The notes beneath the pieces were generated by a model, which was given only the letters and a program-made list of their open reading frames with translations, did no database searches and was not told the DNA's origin. A stretch of DNA of 64,000 nt from Nocardia iowensis. Its GTDB lineage: Bacteria; Actinomycetota; Actinomycetes; Mycobacteriales; Mycobacteriaceae. Both the position numbers and the translations under genes were made by a program. Where the stretch lies: assembly GCF_019222765.1 (NCBI RefSeq), contig NZ_CP078145.1:1178001-1242000 (forward strand), in the 5' to 3' direction. This document shows positions 34,872-43,592 of this stretch, in pieces (position 1 is the stretch's first letter; every line of letters begins with the position of its first letter).

Positions 34872-36286
34872 GCGGCAGCCTGTTTCGGCGCTCCGGTGCC
34901 GGCCGCGCCGGGACGTGCAGGTTGACCAGCGGGCATCGGCGGAGCCGCAAGCATTTTCGTCAGCTGGCTCGTTGAGGACTTCTCATCCCACTCATCCATC
35001 TGGGCGCGCTGTTCGTCGGTGTATCCGAGTTCGATTCGAACCATCTCCACCGGCACGATCGGACGACCGTCCGCGGACTTAGCCGTCGCCAACTTCGTGT
35101 AGGCGTCTGCCTTGGAGGCCAGCGTCGGAGTGCTCGGGTCGCGCCAGACTGCTTCGAGGCGGCGGAAGTCCTCGGGCACATCCTTTTTCATCACCCGCAT
35201 GGCCAGGCGCATCGCGGCTTCCCACGATCCGCCGAATTGGCGGGCGATCCGTTCGACCGTCTTTACCAACCGGATCTCCGATGCCTGGATCGCTTCCGCG
35301 CTCGCGGGGTTATCGGAGTTGTACGCAAGGTACTGCGGGGGGAGACCGGTGTAGCTGGCGAACTGTCGGCTGAGTTCGCCCATGACATCGGTGAAGTTCC
35401 TCAGATCAGCCGCGCTGAACTGGAACGCCGAGCCGGCCTCGTTGGCGAATGCCGCCAACCGGCCGTAGTACATCTCTTCCAGCTCGGCCTTCGAGCCGTT
35501 CGGAGCGATCTCCGACTTCTCGACACCGAACACCAGCCGAAGCGGAACCGCCATCAGTTCCTCAGCGGCCTGAAGATTCATCATCAGCCTCGCGGCAGCG
35601 TCAGTCACTGCGCGGATCTCCGGTGTCAACACCGACATGCCGTAGCGGTTGGATAGCTTGGCGCCATGCACGATCGGCACAACTGGCACTTCGCCGAGGT
35701 TGTGCGGGATCCGTTGTTCTGTCGCCCATTGCGACGCAGCGCCCTGGGCGCGAACCAGCAACAGTGTCTCGTTCGGGAGGAGCAGGGTTGCCCGCTCTGG
35801 CTCTCCAGTGGCTTCCCTTGCCTGGTAGATCCGTAATGCGCGGGTCACCTTGCGAGTGCGCGGGTCCATCTCCGCGTACATGCTCAAGGGGGACTCCAAC
35901 CGAATGATTGGAGAGTCCTGATCGTCGTGTTCACCTGGGGCGGCAACGGTGATGTAGGAACGCCCGTAGGTCAGAGCGTCCATGTGGCCGAGACACGATT
36001 CCTCATCGAGGTCGTTGTCCTGCCACCACTGCCGGATGTCGTCCAGACCCTCGTCTTTGCCAGAAAGACGGAAGTCCTCCAGGTCAAGGCGTTGTTCGAG
36101 TGCCCGTAGATACAAGGCTGGCCAACCGATGTCCATGCGGAGCCGGGCCATCTCTGGCGGTGTCGCCATACCGAGGGTCTTGAGCCGGTACTTGCTTTCG
36201 GCGTACTCGGCGGACTCCTTGAGATCCGGTGTGGCGGCCGAGAGCGCGTTAGTGAGGTGGTTGACGTGTTCGTCTGTCGTTGTCAG
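34868..36286 (-). CDS. Portal protein (SPP1 gp6-like)
   Basis: A portal of about 472 residues. The first ATG (36169) would give 433 residues, but the frame is open upstream to the terminase stop, encoding HVNHLTNALSAATPDL then ESAEYAESKYRLKTLG, which matches the conserved N-terminus of this family. In that stretch there is no ATG, GTG or TTG. CTG at 36286 overlaps the terminase TGA (CTGA), mimicking the ATGA/GTGA coupling used elsewhere. Further motifs: MDPRTRKVTRALRIY, SEIAPNGSKAELEEMYYGR, YNSDNPASAEAI. It forms the DNA channel of the capsid. Confidence 0.85.
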   Translation of the reverse strand: MTTTDEHVNHLTNALSAATPDLKESAEYAESKYRLKTLGMATPPEMARLRMDIGWPALYLRALEQRLDLEDFRLSGKDEGLDDIRQWWQDNDLDEESCLGHMDALTYGRSYITVAAPGEHDDQDSPIIRLESPLSMYAEMDPRTRKVTRALRIYQAREATGEPERATLLLPNETLLLVRAQGAASQWATEQRIPHNLGEVPVVPIVHGAKLSNRYGMSVLTPEIRAVTDAAARLMMNLQAAEELMAVPLRLVFGVEKSEIAPNGSKAELEEMYYGRLAAFANEAGSAFQFSAADLRNFTDVMGELSRQFASYTGLPPQYLAYNSDNPASAEAIQASEIRLVKTVERIARQFGGSWEAAMRLAMRVMKKDVPEDFRRLEAVWRDPSTPTLASKADAYTKLATAKSADGRPIVPVEMVRIELGYTDEQRAQMDEWDEKSSTSQLTKMLAAPPMPAGQPARPGAAGTGAPKQAAA

Positions 36287-37959
36287 GCCAGGATCACCGC
36301 CCCCCGACCTCGGTTCTTCTTGCTCATCAAAAAGTCCTGTCGTGCACCGAACGCGAGCACGGCGCAGACGGCGGCGTCGATTTTGCGGCTGCTGTCTTTG
36401 CTGGCCTTGCGGATGCTGATTGCGTCGTACGTCGTCGGGTGCCGACGAGCGTTCAAAATGTGTTGGCGCAGAACGCGGTTGCCGTCGTGGATGACTTCCT
36501 TCTCCAGCACCGCGTCTAGGAAGCGTTCGCAGTCGAGCGCGAAACGCTTCTGTTGTCCGCGCATGTCGAACGCGATCGGATGACCGGGTGTCGCGTTGAC
36601 CTTGATCTTGCGGCGATAGTCGCGAGACCAGATGTCGACATACGCTTCGAATTCCCGTACGTCAGCGCGCATTCCAACTACGTCGTATCGTTCGAACGCA
36701 CTTCGCACGGCCGCGTCGACATCGTCTCGGGGCACTTCCCCGTGGGGGTGGTCGGTCGGATCCCAGACGTTGAGCAGAAACACCGCACCGTCCTCGATCC
36801 GGCACGCGACCAAGGCCGTGTGGTCGTTGCTCTTGGAGCCGTCGAAGCCCAACGTGATGCGGTCATTCGCCTGGAGTTGCACGACACCGTGAAGCCGGTC
36901 CCACTCATGCGGAGCGATCCACGAGTCTTCCGACGCGTTGACCTGATTCAGGAACTTGCGGCGGCTCTCGCTGACCGGGCGTCGCCGGTCCAGCATCGAC
37001 GCGATAATGACATCCAAATCGAGCCAGACCGCGTCACCGCGGGCTACCTCCAGCCCGGCTCGCAGCTGGGCGACGCCTGCCGCGTAGCCTTCGGGATCTT
37101 CTACCGGGGACGGGATCTCGGACAGGGGAGTCTCGGCCGGCGCTTCAACCGCGTCGTAGAGCAGTCCGGTGTCAATTGCCCGACCCGACAACACATCCAT
37201 GTAGGCGTCGTGATCACGTTCGCCTACCGAATCTTCGCCGGGAACGTGCGCGTTGCAGATACTCAGCGCCCGGCAACTGCCATAGCTTGCCTTGTCGACG
37301 TTTCCCGCGATGACCTCGGCCATACGGTGGCCGTTGTTCGCTTCGACCCACCATTGAACTTCGTTGAGGATCACGAATGTCGGGCGCTTGCCTTCGAGGC
37401 TCAGCGGCGAGGATGTGACGCCTTCGATGATTCCGCCGTCTGCTGAATAGATGACGGTCTTGTTGATATCGAGTTTGAATTCTTCCTTGAGCCGCTTCGA
37501 CGCCATCGCCGGAAACAAGCTGAACGTGTTGCGGGTCTGATCCAAACTAACTGCCGCGCACTGGATCCATGCTGCGTGCCGCTTCTTACCGACCGGCTCG
37601 TCGTTGGCGTCCCAATGCGAAAAGGCGACCGGTCCGCACAGTTCGACCAACGCCAATGCGGCGCTTACGGGGTCTTTGCCCCACCCCTTGAGTCTTCGGA
37701 GAACGCCCGACCGATATATGAATCGGCCGTCCGCGTCGACCGCGTACCACCACACGATGAAACGGATCTGCTCATCGGTCGGCATGAATGGTGTACCGGC
37801 GTTCGGGCCGCCAGGAGTCAGAACGTACTCAAACAACCACGCGAGGACCTGCCAACCCAAGGTTTTCTCGGGGAGGAACCATTGCCCGGTCGGATACTTA
37901 CGCCACGTCGGGCCGTAGATGTGGGGTGGGGCGGGAAGGAGTTCCGTGGGGTACTCCAC
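36283..37959 (-). CDS. Terminase large subunit
   Basis: A 558-residue packaging motor. The N-terminal ATPase has a deviant Walker A (RRLKGWGKDP), a Walker B/catalytic segment PTFVILNEVQWW, and the C-terminal nuclease begins ITLGFDGSKSNDHTALV with later acidic residues typical of an RNase H-like nuclease. GTG start behind AAGGAGG. Together with the small subunit 4 kb upstream it cuts and packages DNA at cos. Confidence 0.95.
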   Translation of the reverse strand: MEYPTELLPAPPHIYGPTWRKYPTGQWFLPEKTLGWQVLAWLFEYVLTPGGPNAGTPFMPTDEQIRFIVWWYAVDADGRFIYRSGVLRRLKGWGKDPVSAALALVELCGPVAFSHWDANDEPVGKKRHAAWIQCAAVSLDQTRNTFSLFPAMASKRLKEEFKLDINKTVIYSADGGIIEGVTSSPLSLEGKRPTFVILNEVQWWVEANNGHRMAEVIAGNVDKASYGSCRALSICNAHVPGEDSVGERDHDAYMDVLSGRAIDTGLLYDAVEAPAETPLSEIPSPVEDPEGYAAGVAQLRAGLEVARGDAVWLDLDVIIASMLDRRRPVSESRRKFLNQVNASEDSWIAPHEWDRLHGVVQLQANDRITLGFDGSKSNDHTALVACRIEDGAVFLLNVWDPTDHPHGEVPRDDVDAAVRSAFERYDVVGMRADVREFEAYVDIWSRDYRRKIKVNATPGHPIAFDMRGQQKRFALDCERFLDAVLEKEVIHDGNRVLRQHILNARRHPTTYDAISIRKASKDSSRKIDAAVCAVLAFGARQDFLMSKKNRGRGAVILA

Positions 37960-37976
37960 CCGCCTCCTTTCTTGAA

Positions 37977-39239
37977 TTAGGTTGGCAGAGAACGACCAAG
38001 GGTCGCGGCCATCAGCTCAACCCCTTTGAACGAAGGATGAATGGTGTCGCACGTAAGATCGGCTGGTAGCGCCGTCGCATCGACTTGAGTACGCATCGCT
38101 GCGTCGAAGTCCACGAAACCCGCTGCTCCGTAAGGCAAGCTCGCAAGCCAATCGTTGGCAGCGATGCGATTCGCGTTACCCGTGGTTGATCGTGGAATCG
38201 TGGCACCGAGGTAAATTGGCTTCTCGCCGATCGTTGCTCTCACCTGCGCCATCAGTGCCGCAATGTCTGTCTGGTATTGAGCCAGCGACCGGCCGCCGGT
38301 TGTGAAGTCGTTGCTACCAGTGGCGATGATCGCGCCGTCGAGCTGCGCGGCGGCAAGATCCATCCGCGAAAAGAACTGCGGAAAGTTCGCCGGAAGGTAC
38401 TGGGAGGTCATCATCCCCGCCATGGACATGTTCACGACCAAGGCACCGTTGCGAGCCGCCCACTGATTCGGGTAGTTCCGCCAAATCGGCTGCGGCACAA
38501 CAGTAGAGCTGCCAGTGCCGCGCGAACCCATGACGCCTTCTGCGATGCTGTCGCCGATATAGAGCCATGCCGATCGGGTGGTGACGGTCTCGTACTCGAT
38601 GATCAGGTCCAAGGGGATACCCGCCGGGATAGTGGAACCGGCACTGGTCGAGGGGTCCAACGCTGAGGCGGCGGACGACCAGTAGAAGCACTCGCCGATG
38701 GTCAAGCCGACGTTCGTAGCCGAGGCCACCGTGTAGGCGATAGCGAGTAGGTATTCGCGATCGGCCTGAAGCTGCTGGAGGGGATCTGTAACCCAATTGG
38801 AGGTGTAGAAACTGCCGTCACCGGGGATCGGGAAGTCGGCAGACACGATGTTGAATGCAGTGTTGCCGACGAAACCGCCCGTGCGGGATGTCGTTCCGTT
38901 GCCGGAGGTGGTTCGCGCGGCTTCGCCGAGCCGGATGCCTTTGCCGGTCAATGCTGCTCTCGCAGCGCCGGTCATCCCGTAGTTGCGTGCTCGTACTCGC
39001 CATCGAGTGGAGGTGACCGGCAATCGCACTGAGGTACGAAACCCGGCCTGGGTGTTGACCGTGATCGGCGTAGTCGCGACGGTCTGGTCCATTCCGCCGT
39101 TGCAGTAGGGAATGATTCGAGTCTTCTCAGCCGCGTATGCGCCCGCGATGCCGTCCTCGATGTGATTCATGCGAGCCGCGGAAAGCGGCGTAGTCTTCGA
39201 CGGGGGATCGTTCTCCCACGCCTGCTTCACGTAGGGCAA
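37977..39239 (-). CDS. SGNH/GDSL hydrolase, tail-associated
   Basis: A 420-residue protein. The C-terminal domain has all SGNH blocks: GDSIAEG (nucleophile serine), SMAGM, GSNDF and DTIHPS with D398 and H401. The N-terminal 200 residues begin with a MNHIEDGI coiled motif seen in virion-attached tail proteins, then beta-rich sequence. It could deacylate cell-envelope polymers during adsorption or entry. TTG start. It sits between the lysin and terminase genes. Confidence 0.85.
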   Translation of the reverse strand: MPYVKQAWENDPPSKTTPLSAARMNHIEDGIAGAYAAEKTRIIPYCNGGMDQTVATTPITVNTQAGFRTSVRLPVTSTRWRVRARNYGMTGAARAALTGKGIRLGEAARTTSGNGTTSRTGGFVGNTAFNIVSADFPIPGDGSFYTSNWVTDPLQQLQADREYLLAIAYTVASATNVGLTIGECFYWSSAASALDPSTSAGSTIPAGIPLDLIIEYETVTTRSAWLYIGDSIAEGVMGSRGTGSSTVVPQPIWRNYPNQWAARNGALVVNMSMAGMMTSQYLPANFPQFFSRMDLAAAQLDGAIIATGSNDFTTGGRSLAQYQTDIAALMAQVRATIGEKPIYLGATIPRSTTGNANRIAANDWLASLPYGAAGFVDFDAAMRTQVDATALPADLTCDTIHPSFKGVELMAATLGRSLPT

Positions 39240-39884
39240 TTACGCTCCGGGATAGAGGGTTTCGGACGGATACAACGATTCGGATGGGTACGGGACAGTC
39301 GGACCGACCACAGCAGTGATGGGGAACGCCTGTGCGGTGCCGGGCGCGACCGCTATGTCGCTGACGACGGACACTGCACCTTCGAGCGCGTATGCCCGCG
39401 CCGCACCAACAGCCGTGGTGACTTCCACGGCGGCACCGGCCACAGGCACTAGGGGCGAAGTCGTCGCGATACCCCGGGAGAGTTCGAGGTTCACCACCAC
39501 GTCGGCTGAGATATGTGCGACGAATGGGAATGCCCCGGCGCTAGCTGTACCTGCGGTGAGCGGTACGGAAGCACCTGCCGCCGATTCGAGCGGGCTGCTC
39601 GCGCCCGCCGCGGTGGCTGTGTTGAGGTGTACGACCGGTGCGACGCTGGGCGCCAATGGGTGAGCGTTGGCTGAGCCTGTCGCTACCTTTAGCTGCACGC
39701 TCGGCCCGGCTGTCGCGATGATCGGGAGTGCTGAGCCGACCGCCTGAGCGAGTCCGAGTTCCACCAGCACAGAACGGGTTCCGTTCCACAGCAGCCGGTC
39801 TCCGAGCCACACGCGGGTCGCGTGTTGGTTGTCGCGACCGCGCACGATCCGGTACGGCTCTACACCGCGACGACGGATCGGCAT
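39240..39884 (-). CDS. Repeat-rich fibre-like protein
   Basis: A 214-residue protein of low complexity. After a short N-terminus (VWLGDRLLWNG), it is a series of about seven imperfect repeats of roughly 24 residues with pattern (A)xAxPLxxxxxxxVxLxxATA. It ends in SLYPSETLYPG-type repeats. Such arrays form beta-solenoid or fibre stalks. Its start is three bases after the upstream stop and its stop abuts the SGNH gene. Confidence 0.65.
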   Translation of the reverse strand: MPIRRRGVEPYRIVRGRDNQHATRVWLGDRLLWNGTRSVLVELGLAQAVGSALPIIATAGPSVQLKVATGSANAHPLAPSVAPVVHLNTATAAGASSPLESAAGASVPLTAGTASAGAFPFVAHISADVVVNLELSRGIATTSPLVPVAGAAVEVTTAVGAARAYALEGAVSVVSDIAVAPGTAQAFPITAVVGPTVPYPSESLYPSETLYPGA

Positions 39885-39887
39885 CGG

Positions 39888-40322
39888 TTAGGCGACCGTG
39901 AAGGTAAGCAGCCCAGCGGCATTCACTTTCGTCGTGAACGTCGAGTTCGTGGACGAGATGTTGCCGCCCAGATCGCCGTATGCCATCAGTGGCTTGTTCG
40001 GTGTGCCGTTGTCGACATAGATCACAGCCCATTTGGCCGTGATGGTCGAGTTCGGCCACGACGGGTCATCGAAGTCGACGGTGATCGTGTTCGACGCCGG
40101 GTCATAGGTCCACGTCAGATTCGTAACCGTCTGTCCGCCAGCTGTGTAACCCGGGCCGGTTGCCTCGCTGGCAACATGCGCGAAGTACTGGTGTACGTCC
40201 TGATCGGGCACGTAGGCCGAGCTGCACAGAGCGATCTTGACCGGGTGGCTGTTCAGATTGACTTCGCCTGCAAACAAGGACCGCGTCAGCCGTCCGTAGA
40301 TCTTGGTGACTTCGCCAGCCAA
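39888..40322 (-). CDS. Minor tail / decoration-like protein
   Basis: A 144-residue beta-rich protein. TTG at 40322 is preceded by AGGAG and gives a start AGEVTKIYGRLTRSLFAGEVNL; a longer frame has no binding site. It contains VKIALCSSAYVPDQDVHQYF and WAVIYVDNGTPNKPLMAYGDLGG, a pattern common in small phage tail proteins with a repeated immunoglobulin-like core. Role in fibre attachment inferred from neighbours. Confidence 0.65.
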   Translation of the reverse strand: MAGEVTKIYGRLTRSLFAGEVNLNSHPVKIALCSSAYVPDQDVHQYFAHVASEATGPGYTAGGQTVTNLTWTYDPASNTITVDFDDPSWPNSTITAKWAVIYVDNGTPNKPLMAYGDLGGNISSTNSTFTTKVNAAGLLTFTVA

Positions 40323-40330
40323 CGAGACTC

Positions 40331-40741
40331 CTAGTAAGTGAGGTAGGTGGTGTTCGGGTCGCGTGCTGGCAGGGCCGTGAATTCGGTTTCGGTCATCCAC
40401 ACGATGCGATCGACACCACCTGCATTGCGGACGTAGTCGTTAAGACCCGTGGCAGGCGGCAGTGGCAGGTGAGCATCAATGAGGTCCCACAACGGCACGG
40501 TGCCGCCGGTATCCGGCACGAGGATCGGATAGCTCTGGTTGCCGATAGTCACCAGGGCAGGGCCGGGGTCGAGATCCGGCGACGTGAAACTTCCATCAGG
40601 CAGAATCTCGACCAGGTGGTTGTATCGAACGACGATGCCCGACCCGGTGTGATCCCTTCGGATATCGCGGGCCGTGAACGCGATCTGCCGGACCGCTCGG
40701 GCGTGCCCGATGTCGATAATGCGGTCAGCGATGATCGTCAC
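40331..40741 (-). CDS. Upper tail fibre-like protein
   Basis: A 136-residue protein ending in RIVWMTETEFTALPARDPNTTYLTY, a C-terminal motif seen in actinophage tail-fibre connectors. The GTG start overlaps the stop of the amidase (GTGA). No catalytic motif. Confidence 0.65.
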   Translation of the reverse strand: MTIIADRIIDIGHARAVRQIAFTARDIRRDHTGSGIVVRYNHLVEILPDGSFTSPDLDPGPALVTIGNQSYPILVPDTGGTVPLWDLIDAHLPLPPATGLNDYVRNAGGVDRIVWMTETEFTALPARDPNTTYLTY

Positions 40742-41505
40742 GCGGCGTGCTTCTCCAGCGCGTCGAGTCGTCGCAGTACCTCAGCGAGTGCATCGACCAT
40801 GGTCTTGTCTCCGAGCTGCTTCCAGCCGGGGTACTCGCCTGCGTCGCGGGCACCTTCACCGGCCAGCTGTTCGCGGATGTCCTTGACATCACTGCCGATC
40901 GGGCCGACGTAGCCGACGATGAAGTCTTCGATGTGTTTGACCTCTGCTGCGCTCAACGGCGCGTCCTCCCTGTCAATGAATGCCTGGACATCACGGCGGA
41001 ATGCGCCCATGTCGATGCCGGCCGGGTCGATCTTGCCTTCGGAGCTGTACTCGCGATGAGCGGCGCAATCGCTTGCGTCCCTGCCGATTCGGCGAAGGAT
41101 CGCCGCGCAGCCGCGCTTGTAGGCGTCCAGCTGTTCGGGGGTCCAGTCGCTACCATCACCGCGTGATACGGCCTCGATGCCGATCGTGTGATAGTTCGCG
41201 TTGTCGGTCGGCCAGCCGTCCCAGCTGCCCCGCCCCGCGTGCCAGCAGACGCCCACCGCGATCACTCGGAATGTGCCGTCGCGCTCCAAAACCAGCTGTG
41301 CCAGTGGGCCTTTCAGGTCCGGGCGGCCAAACTGGACAATGCGCCAGTCCTGACTGCCGCCTCCGGCGGTGTGATGACAGATGACGCCGCGAATATCGCG
41401 GAAGTCGTCGTGTCCTCGACCCCGCCAGCCTTCGTGCTCGATGACCCGCAAGCCCTCCGCGCGGAGGACATCAGCGAGCCACACCGGATCACCGGTCCAA
41501 GACAT
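40738..41505 (-). CDS. lysA: Endolysin, N-acetylmuramoyl-L-alanine amidase (LysA)
   Basis: A 255-residue amidase_2/PGRP-type enzyme. Zinc ligands are visible at H44/H45 (ICHHTAGGG) and in the CAAHREYSSEGKIDPAG segment; CWHAGRG (H89) lies at the active site. A helical C-terminal region of about 75 residues follows, perhaps for wall binding. It cleaves the peptidoglycan stem peptide from muramic acid. Its position between tRNA and terminase matches L5 gene 10. Confidence 0.92.
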   Translation of the reverse strand: MSWTGDPVWLADVLRAEGLRVIEHEGWRGRGHDDFRDIRGVICHHTAGGGSQDWRIVQFGRPDLKGPLAQLVLERDGTFRVIAVGVCWHAGRGSWDGWPTDNANYHTIGIEAVSRGDGSDWTPEQLDAYKRGCAAILRRIGRDASDCAAHREYSSEGKIDPAGIDMGAFRRDVQAFIDREDAPLSAAEVKHIEDFIVGYVGPIGSDVKDIREQLAGEGARDAGEYPGWKQLGDKTMVDALAEVLRRLDALEKHAA

Positions 41506-41624
41506 GCAGAATCCAATCGAAATAGATCGTTAAGTGGCCGAAGGCCGAAAGATGGTTAATGCCCGTATCTGTCCGGGCCGACGACACCCCGAAATTTGTC
41601 CCCCTCGGAGCGGGTACGTCTGTT

Positions 41625-41649
41625 GCTGGGGGCACCTAACGTCCCCAGC
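41625..41649. terminator. Stem-loop downstream of tRNA
   Basis: GCTGGGG/CCCCAGC with an 11-base loop, 77 bases beyond the tRNA 3' end in the direction of transcription. Could end or process the tRNA transcript. Confidence 0.45.
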
Positions 41650-41725
41650 GCCTCACCTTGTATGCCGCGTGGCTATCGCGGGGTCGGGTACTGGGCTTCC
41701 TTGCGGCACGGCCGTTTTCCCATTG

Positions 41726-41798
41726 CTGATATCCCTGGATTCGAACCAGGATCGTGCGGAGTAACGTCCCGCTGCTCTGCCGGTTGAGCTAGACATCA
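41726..41798 (-). tRNA. tRNA-Asn (anticodon GTT)
   Basis: A 73-base cloverleaf on the minus strand: acceptor TGATGTC/GATATCA (seven pairs, one G-U), D stem GCTC/GAGC, anticodon stem GCGGG/TCCGC with loop ACGTTAC, T arm CCTGG-TTCGAAT-CCAGG, discriminator G as in Asn tRNAs, no encoded CCA. Position 33 is C rather than the near-invariant T. L5 also carries a tRNA-Asn gene just before lysA. Confidence 0.88.
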
Positions 41799-41809
41799 AA
41801 GACAGAACA

Positions 41810-41837
41810 GCTCCGGAGGGACACCTACCTCCGGAGC
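41810..41837. terminator. Terminator after small terminase
   Basis: Perfect ten-base-pair stem GCTCCGGAGG/CCTCCGGAGC with eight-base loop. A second perfect stem GAGCGCG/CGCGCTC follows at 41840-41857. Both lie between the small terminase stop and the tRNA, so the tRNA may be separated from the upstream transcript by processing or termination. Confidence 0.65.
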
Positions 41838-41884
41838 CGGAGCGCGGAACCGCGCTCTGGGCAGTGACCAGACAGTCAACCGCC

Positions 41885-42307
41885 CTAACTTCCCGCCCGC
41901 ATCCGCTGACGGAACATCTCTGCGATATCGACCACTTCGGCCTCGTTGCCGTTGCGCTCGACCTCCAGGCGCACTCTGCGCCTGGCGCCCTCGGTCACCA
42001 GCAAGTCATTGAGCATCGACTGGACCACCGAGAGGACCTGGCCGTTCACTCTCGGCGACTTGAGTAGGCCGTCGAGGAAATGCATGGTGAGACGGGCCAT
42101 CTCCCAGTCCGAGGCTTCGTAGTACTCGGCCTGCGCCGAGTGCCGAAGCGACTCGTACAGATCCATCACGAGCCCGTGAGGGCCAGCAAGATCCAGATCC
42201 GGAATCGACACCACACCCACCGCGGCTACGGTGTCGACCGGTCCGTCCGGCCTATTGCGCCGGACTCTCTGATCGGACCTTTTAGGGACAGGGCCACGAG
42301 CGCCCAC
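41885..42307 (-). CDS. Terminase small subunit
   Basis: A 140-residue protein starting MGARGPVPKRSDQRVRRN, the signature N-terminus of P27-type small terminases in actinophages. It contains MARLTMHFLDGLL and ends in a helical EVVDIAEMFRQRMRAGS. GTG start with AGGAGG. It recognises the packaging site and delivers DNA to the large subunit. Confidence 0.88.
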   Translation of the reverse strand: MGARGPVPKRSDQRVRRNRPDGPVDTVAAVGVVSIPDLDLAGPHGLVMDLYESLRHSAQAEYYEASDWEMARLTMHFLDGLLKSPRVNGQVLSVVQSMLNDLLVTEGARRRVRLEVERNGNEAEVVDIAEMFRQRMRAGS

Positions 42308-42341
42308 ATTGACCTCCTGGGTCTGACGGGCTCCTGTCCCG

Positions 42342-42653
42342 TCAATGACATAGCGACCCAGGGTGACGTTCGGCAGGGCGAAACCTCCGGGTTCTCAACT
42401 CGCGCCGACGCGCAACGCTCGCCGCTGCGCCCTCGGCGGCGGATTTCCGGCCATGACACGGTGTGCACACGGCGCGAAGATTGCTCAGGGAGTGATCGCC
42501 TCCCGGGCGTATGTGATCGACCTCGGAAGCCTTGTGCAAACACCCGCGCAATCCCAGCTGACACAGCTGGCCGTCGCGCCGCATGACCGCGGCCCGCCGT
42601 GCGGGCCAGTCGGCCGGCAGTTCGTTACGCCGGTCGGACGTAGACCAACTCAC
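42342..42653 (-). CDS. HNH endonuclease
   Basis: A 103-residue HNH nuclease. Motifs: RRDGQLCQLGLRGC, ASEVDHIRPGGDHSLSNLRAVCTPCHGRKSA, giving the DH-N-H core and four zinc cysteines. GTG at 42653 gives the usual short N-terminus (MSWSTSDRRNELPADW); an in-frame GTG at 42713 would add 20 residues. HNH nucleases beside cos-type terminases are needed for cos cleavage in several phages. It is the first gene of the packaging operon. Confidence 0.9.
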   Translation of the reverse strand: MSWSTSDRRNELPADWPARRAAVMRRDGQLCQLGLRGCLHKASEVDHIRPGGDHSLSNLRAVCTPCHGRKSAAEGAAASVARRRELRTRRFRPAERHPGSLCH

Positions 42654-42713
42654 ACCAGCAGCGGCAAGACCAGTACGGCGATGGAGATAACCACCTTCGC
42701 GATGTCGAGCCAC

Positions 42714-43309
42714 TGTTGTACAGACAAACCAAACACTGAATAACCCTCTCTACCGGCAGCGGCCTACCTCCGGCCGCTGACCGGCCGGGCCGAGCCTTCG
42801 GCTCGGCATTCCCTTGGCGGCGTGAGGAAGCCGAAAGCTTCCGAGCCGATCGGCTCGGTCGGGGAACGGCCCTGGAAGGCCGTTTCGATCGGTTCGGGAC
42901 CGCCCTTGGAGGGGCGGTCGACCGGTCCGGCCGAACCGGCTTCATACCGGCTCGGGTCGGTCGATCGGACGACGTTCGGGGTCGTCGTTCGGGACTACGT
43001 CCCTCTCTCCTACCCCTCACTAGTAAGTAGGTGACCAATTTTCCGAAAACCGGCATTCGTACGGCGTCTAGTGGCGCAGCTCACGAAAAGTTTCTTTCCG
43101 AGCTGGGGTTATTCGACGTAGCTAGCCGGTAGCGAACTTCGAAACCCGTACAGGAACGGGCAGCCGCAGTGACGAGCCGGTGCCATCCGGGGCCGGGGGG
43201 AGGTACCCCCTGGGGGGAACGCGCGGACGACGCGACGCGCGACCGTAGCGGTTCGATCATCGGGAGGTCCAGGGTTGCCGATATGACATGCGTCACAGCC
43301 GGATTCGTG
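42714..43309. other. Gene-free region between arms, presumed cos region
   Basis: About 600 bases without a credible gene, between the HNH/terminase end of the minus-strand arm and the first plus-strand gene. In L5-like phages the cos ends join at this point of the map, so cos is expected here (inference). The 42758-43003 part is an array of hairpins. The rest includes GC palindromes near 43195-43240. Confidence 0.5.
42758..43003. repeat. Array of about nine stem-loops
   Basis: Successive stems: CAGCGGCC/GGCCGCTG, GCCGAGC/GCTCGGC, GGAAGC/GCTTCC, an 18-base palindrome at 42841-42858, ACGGCC/GGCCGT (42866-42883), ACCGCCC/GGGCGGT (42899-42918), CCGAACCGG/CCGGCTCGG with one mismatch, GACGAC/GTCGTC (42969-42988) and GGGAC/GTCCC. 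Linkers between stems often contain TCGG or TTCGGG. Each stem has its own sequence, so this is not a simple repeat. Confidence 0.6.
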
Positions 43310-43338
43310 TTGACATGCACCGAGGGTGCACGTAAGTT
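43310..43338 (+). promoter_or_regulatory. Promoter with palindromic spacer, copy 1
   Basis: TTGACA (43310-43315), 17-base spacer, TAAGTT (43333-43338). The spacer contains the inverted repeat TGCACC-GAG-GGTGCA (43316-43330). A nearly identical element lies at 44960. The start point should fall at the GTG at 43346, giving a leaderless message. Confidence 0.8.
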
Positions 43339-43345
43339 CGGTGCT

Positions 43346-43534
43346 GTGAATGAGACACAGACCAGCCCGCTAGCCACGCTGACCCGATCCGAGCAGTTCC
43401 ACCTGCTCGGCGAGTGGCACGCAGTAGGCAAGTACCGAACCATGCGCCCGACCTTCCAGGAGCAGCGCGACTACGCCGCGTACGAGACCGGGTACGTACT
43501 CGGTCTCCTGACCGGCGAGAGCCACAAGCTCTAA
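43346..43534 (+). CDS. Small early protein
   Basis: A 62-residue soluble protein whose GTG start lies seven bases after the -10 element, so it is translated leaderless. It contains RSEQFHLLGEWHAVGKYRTM and ends in YETGYVLGLLTGESHKL. No family recognised. First gene of the early arm, likely expressed right after entry or induction. Confidence 0.7.
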   Translation: MNETQTSPLATLTRSEQFHLLGEWHAVGKYRTMRPTFQEQRDYAAYETGYVLGLLTGESHKL

Positions 43535-43592
43535 CCCGACTGCTACAGGGTGCGCCGCATTCCGGTGTACCCCTACCTAGGGAGATCCCAAG

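Noticed and set aside
42625..43056. A 143-residue minus-strand open frame across the hairpin array
   Set aside because: Arginine/proline/serine-rich composition typical of shadow frames, no ribosome binding site, overlaps the HNH gene, and the DNA is better explained by paired hairpins.
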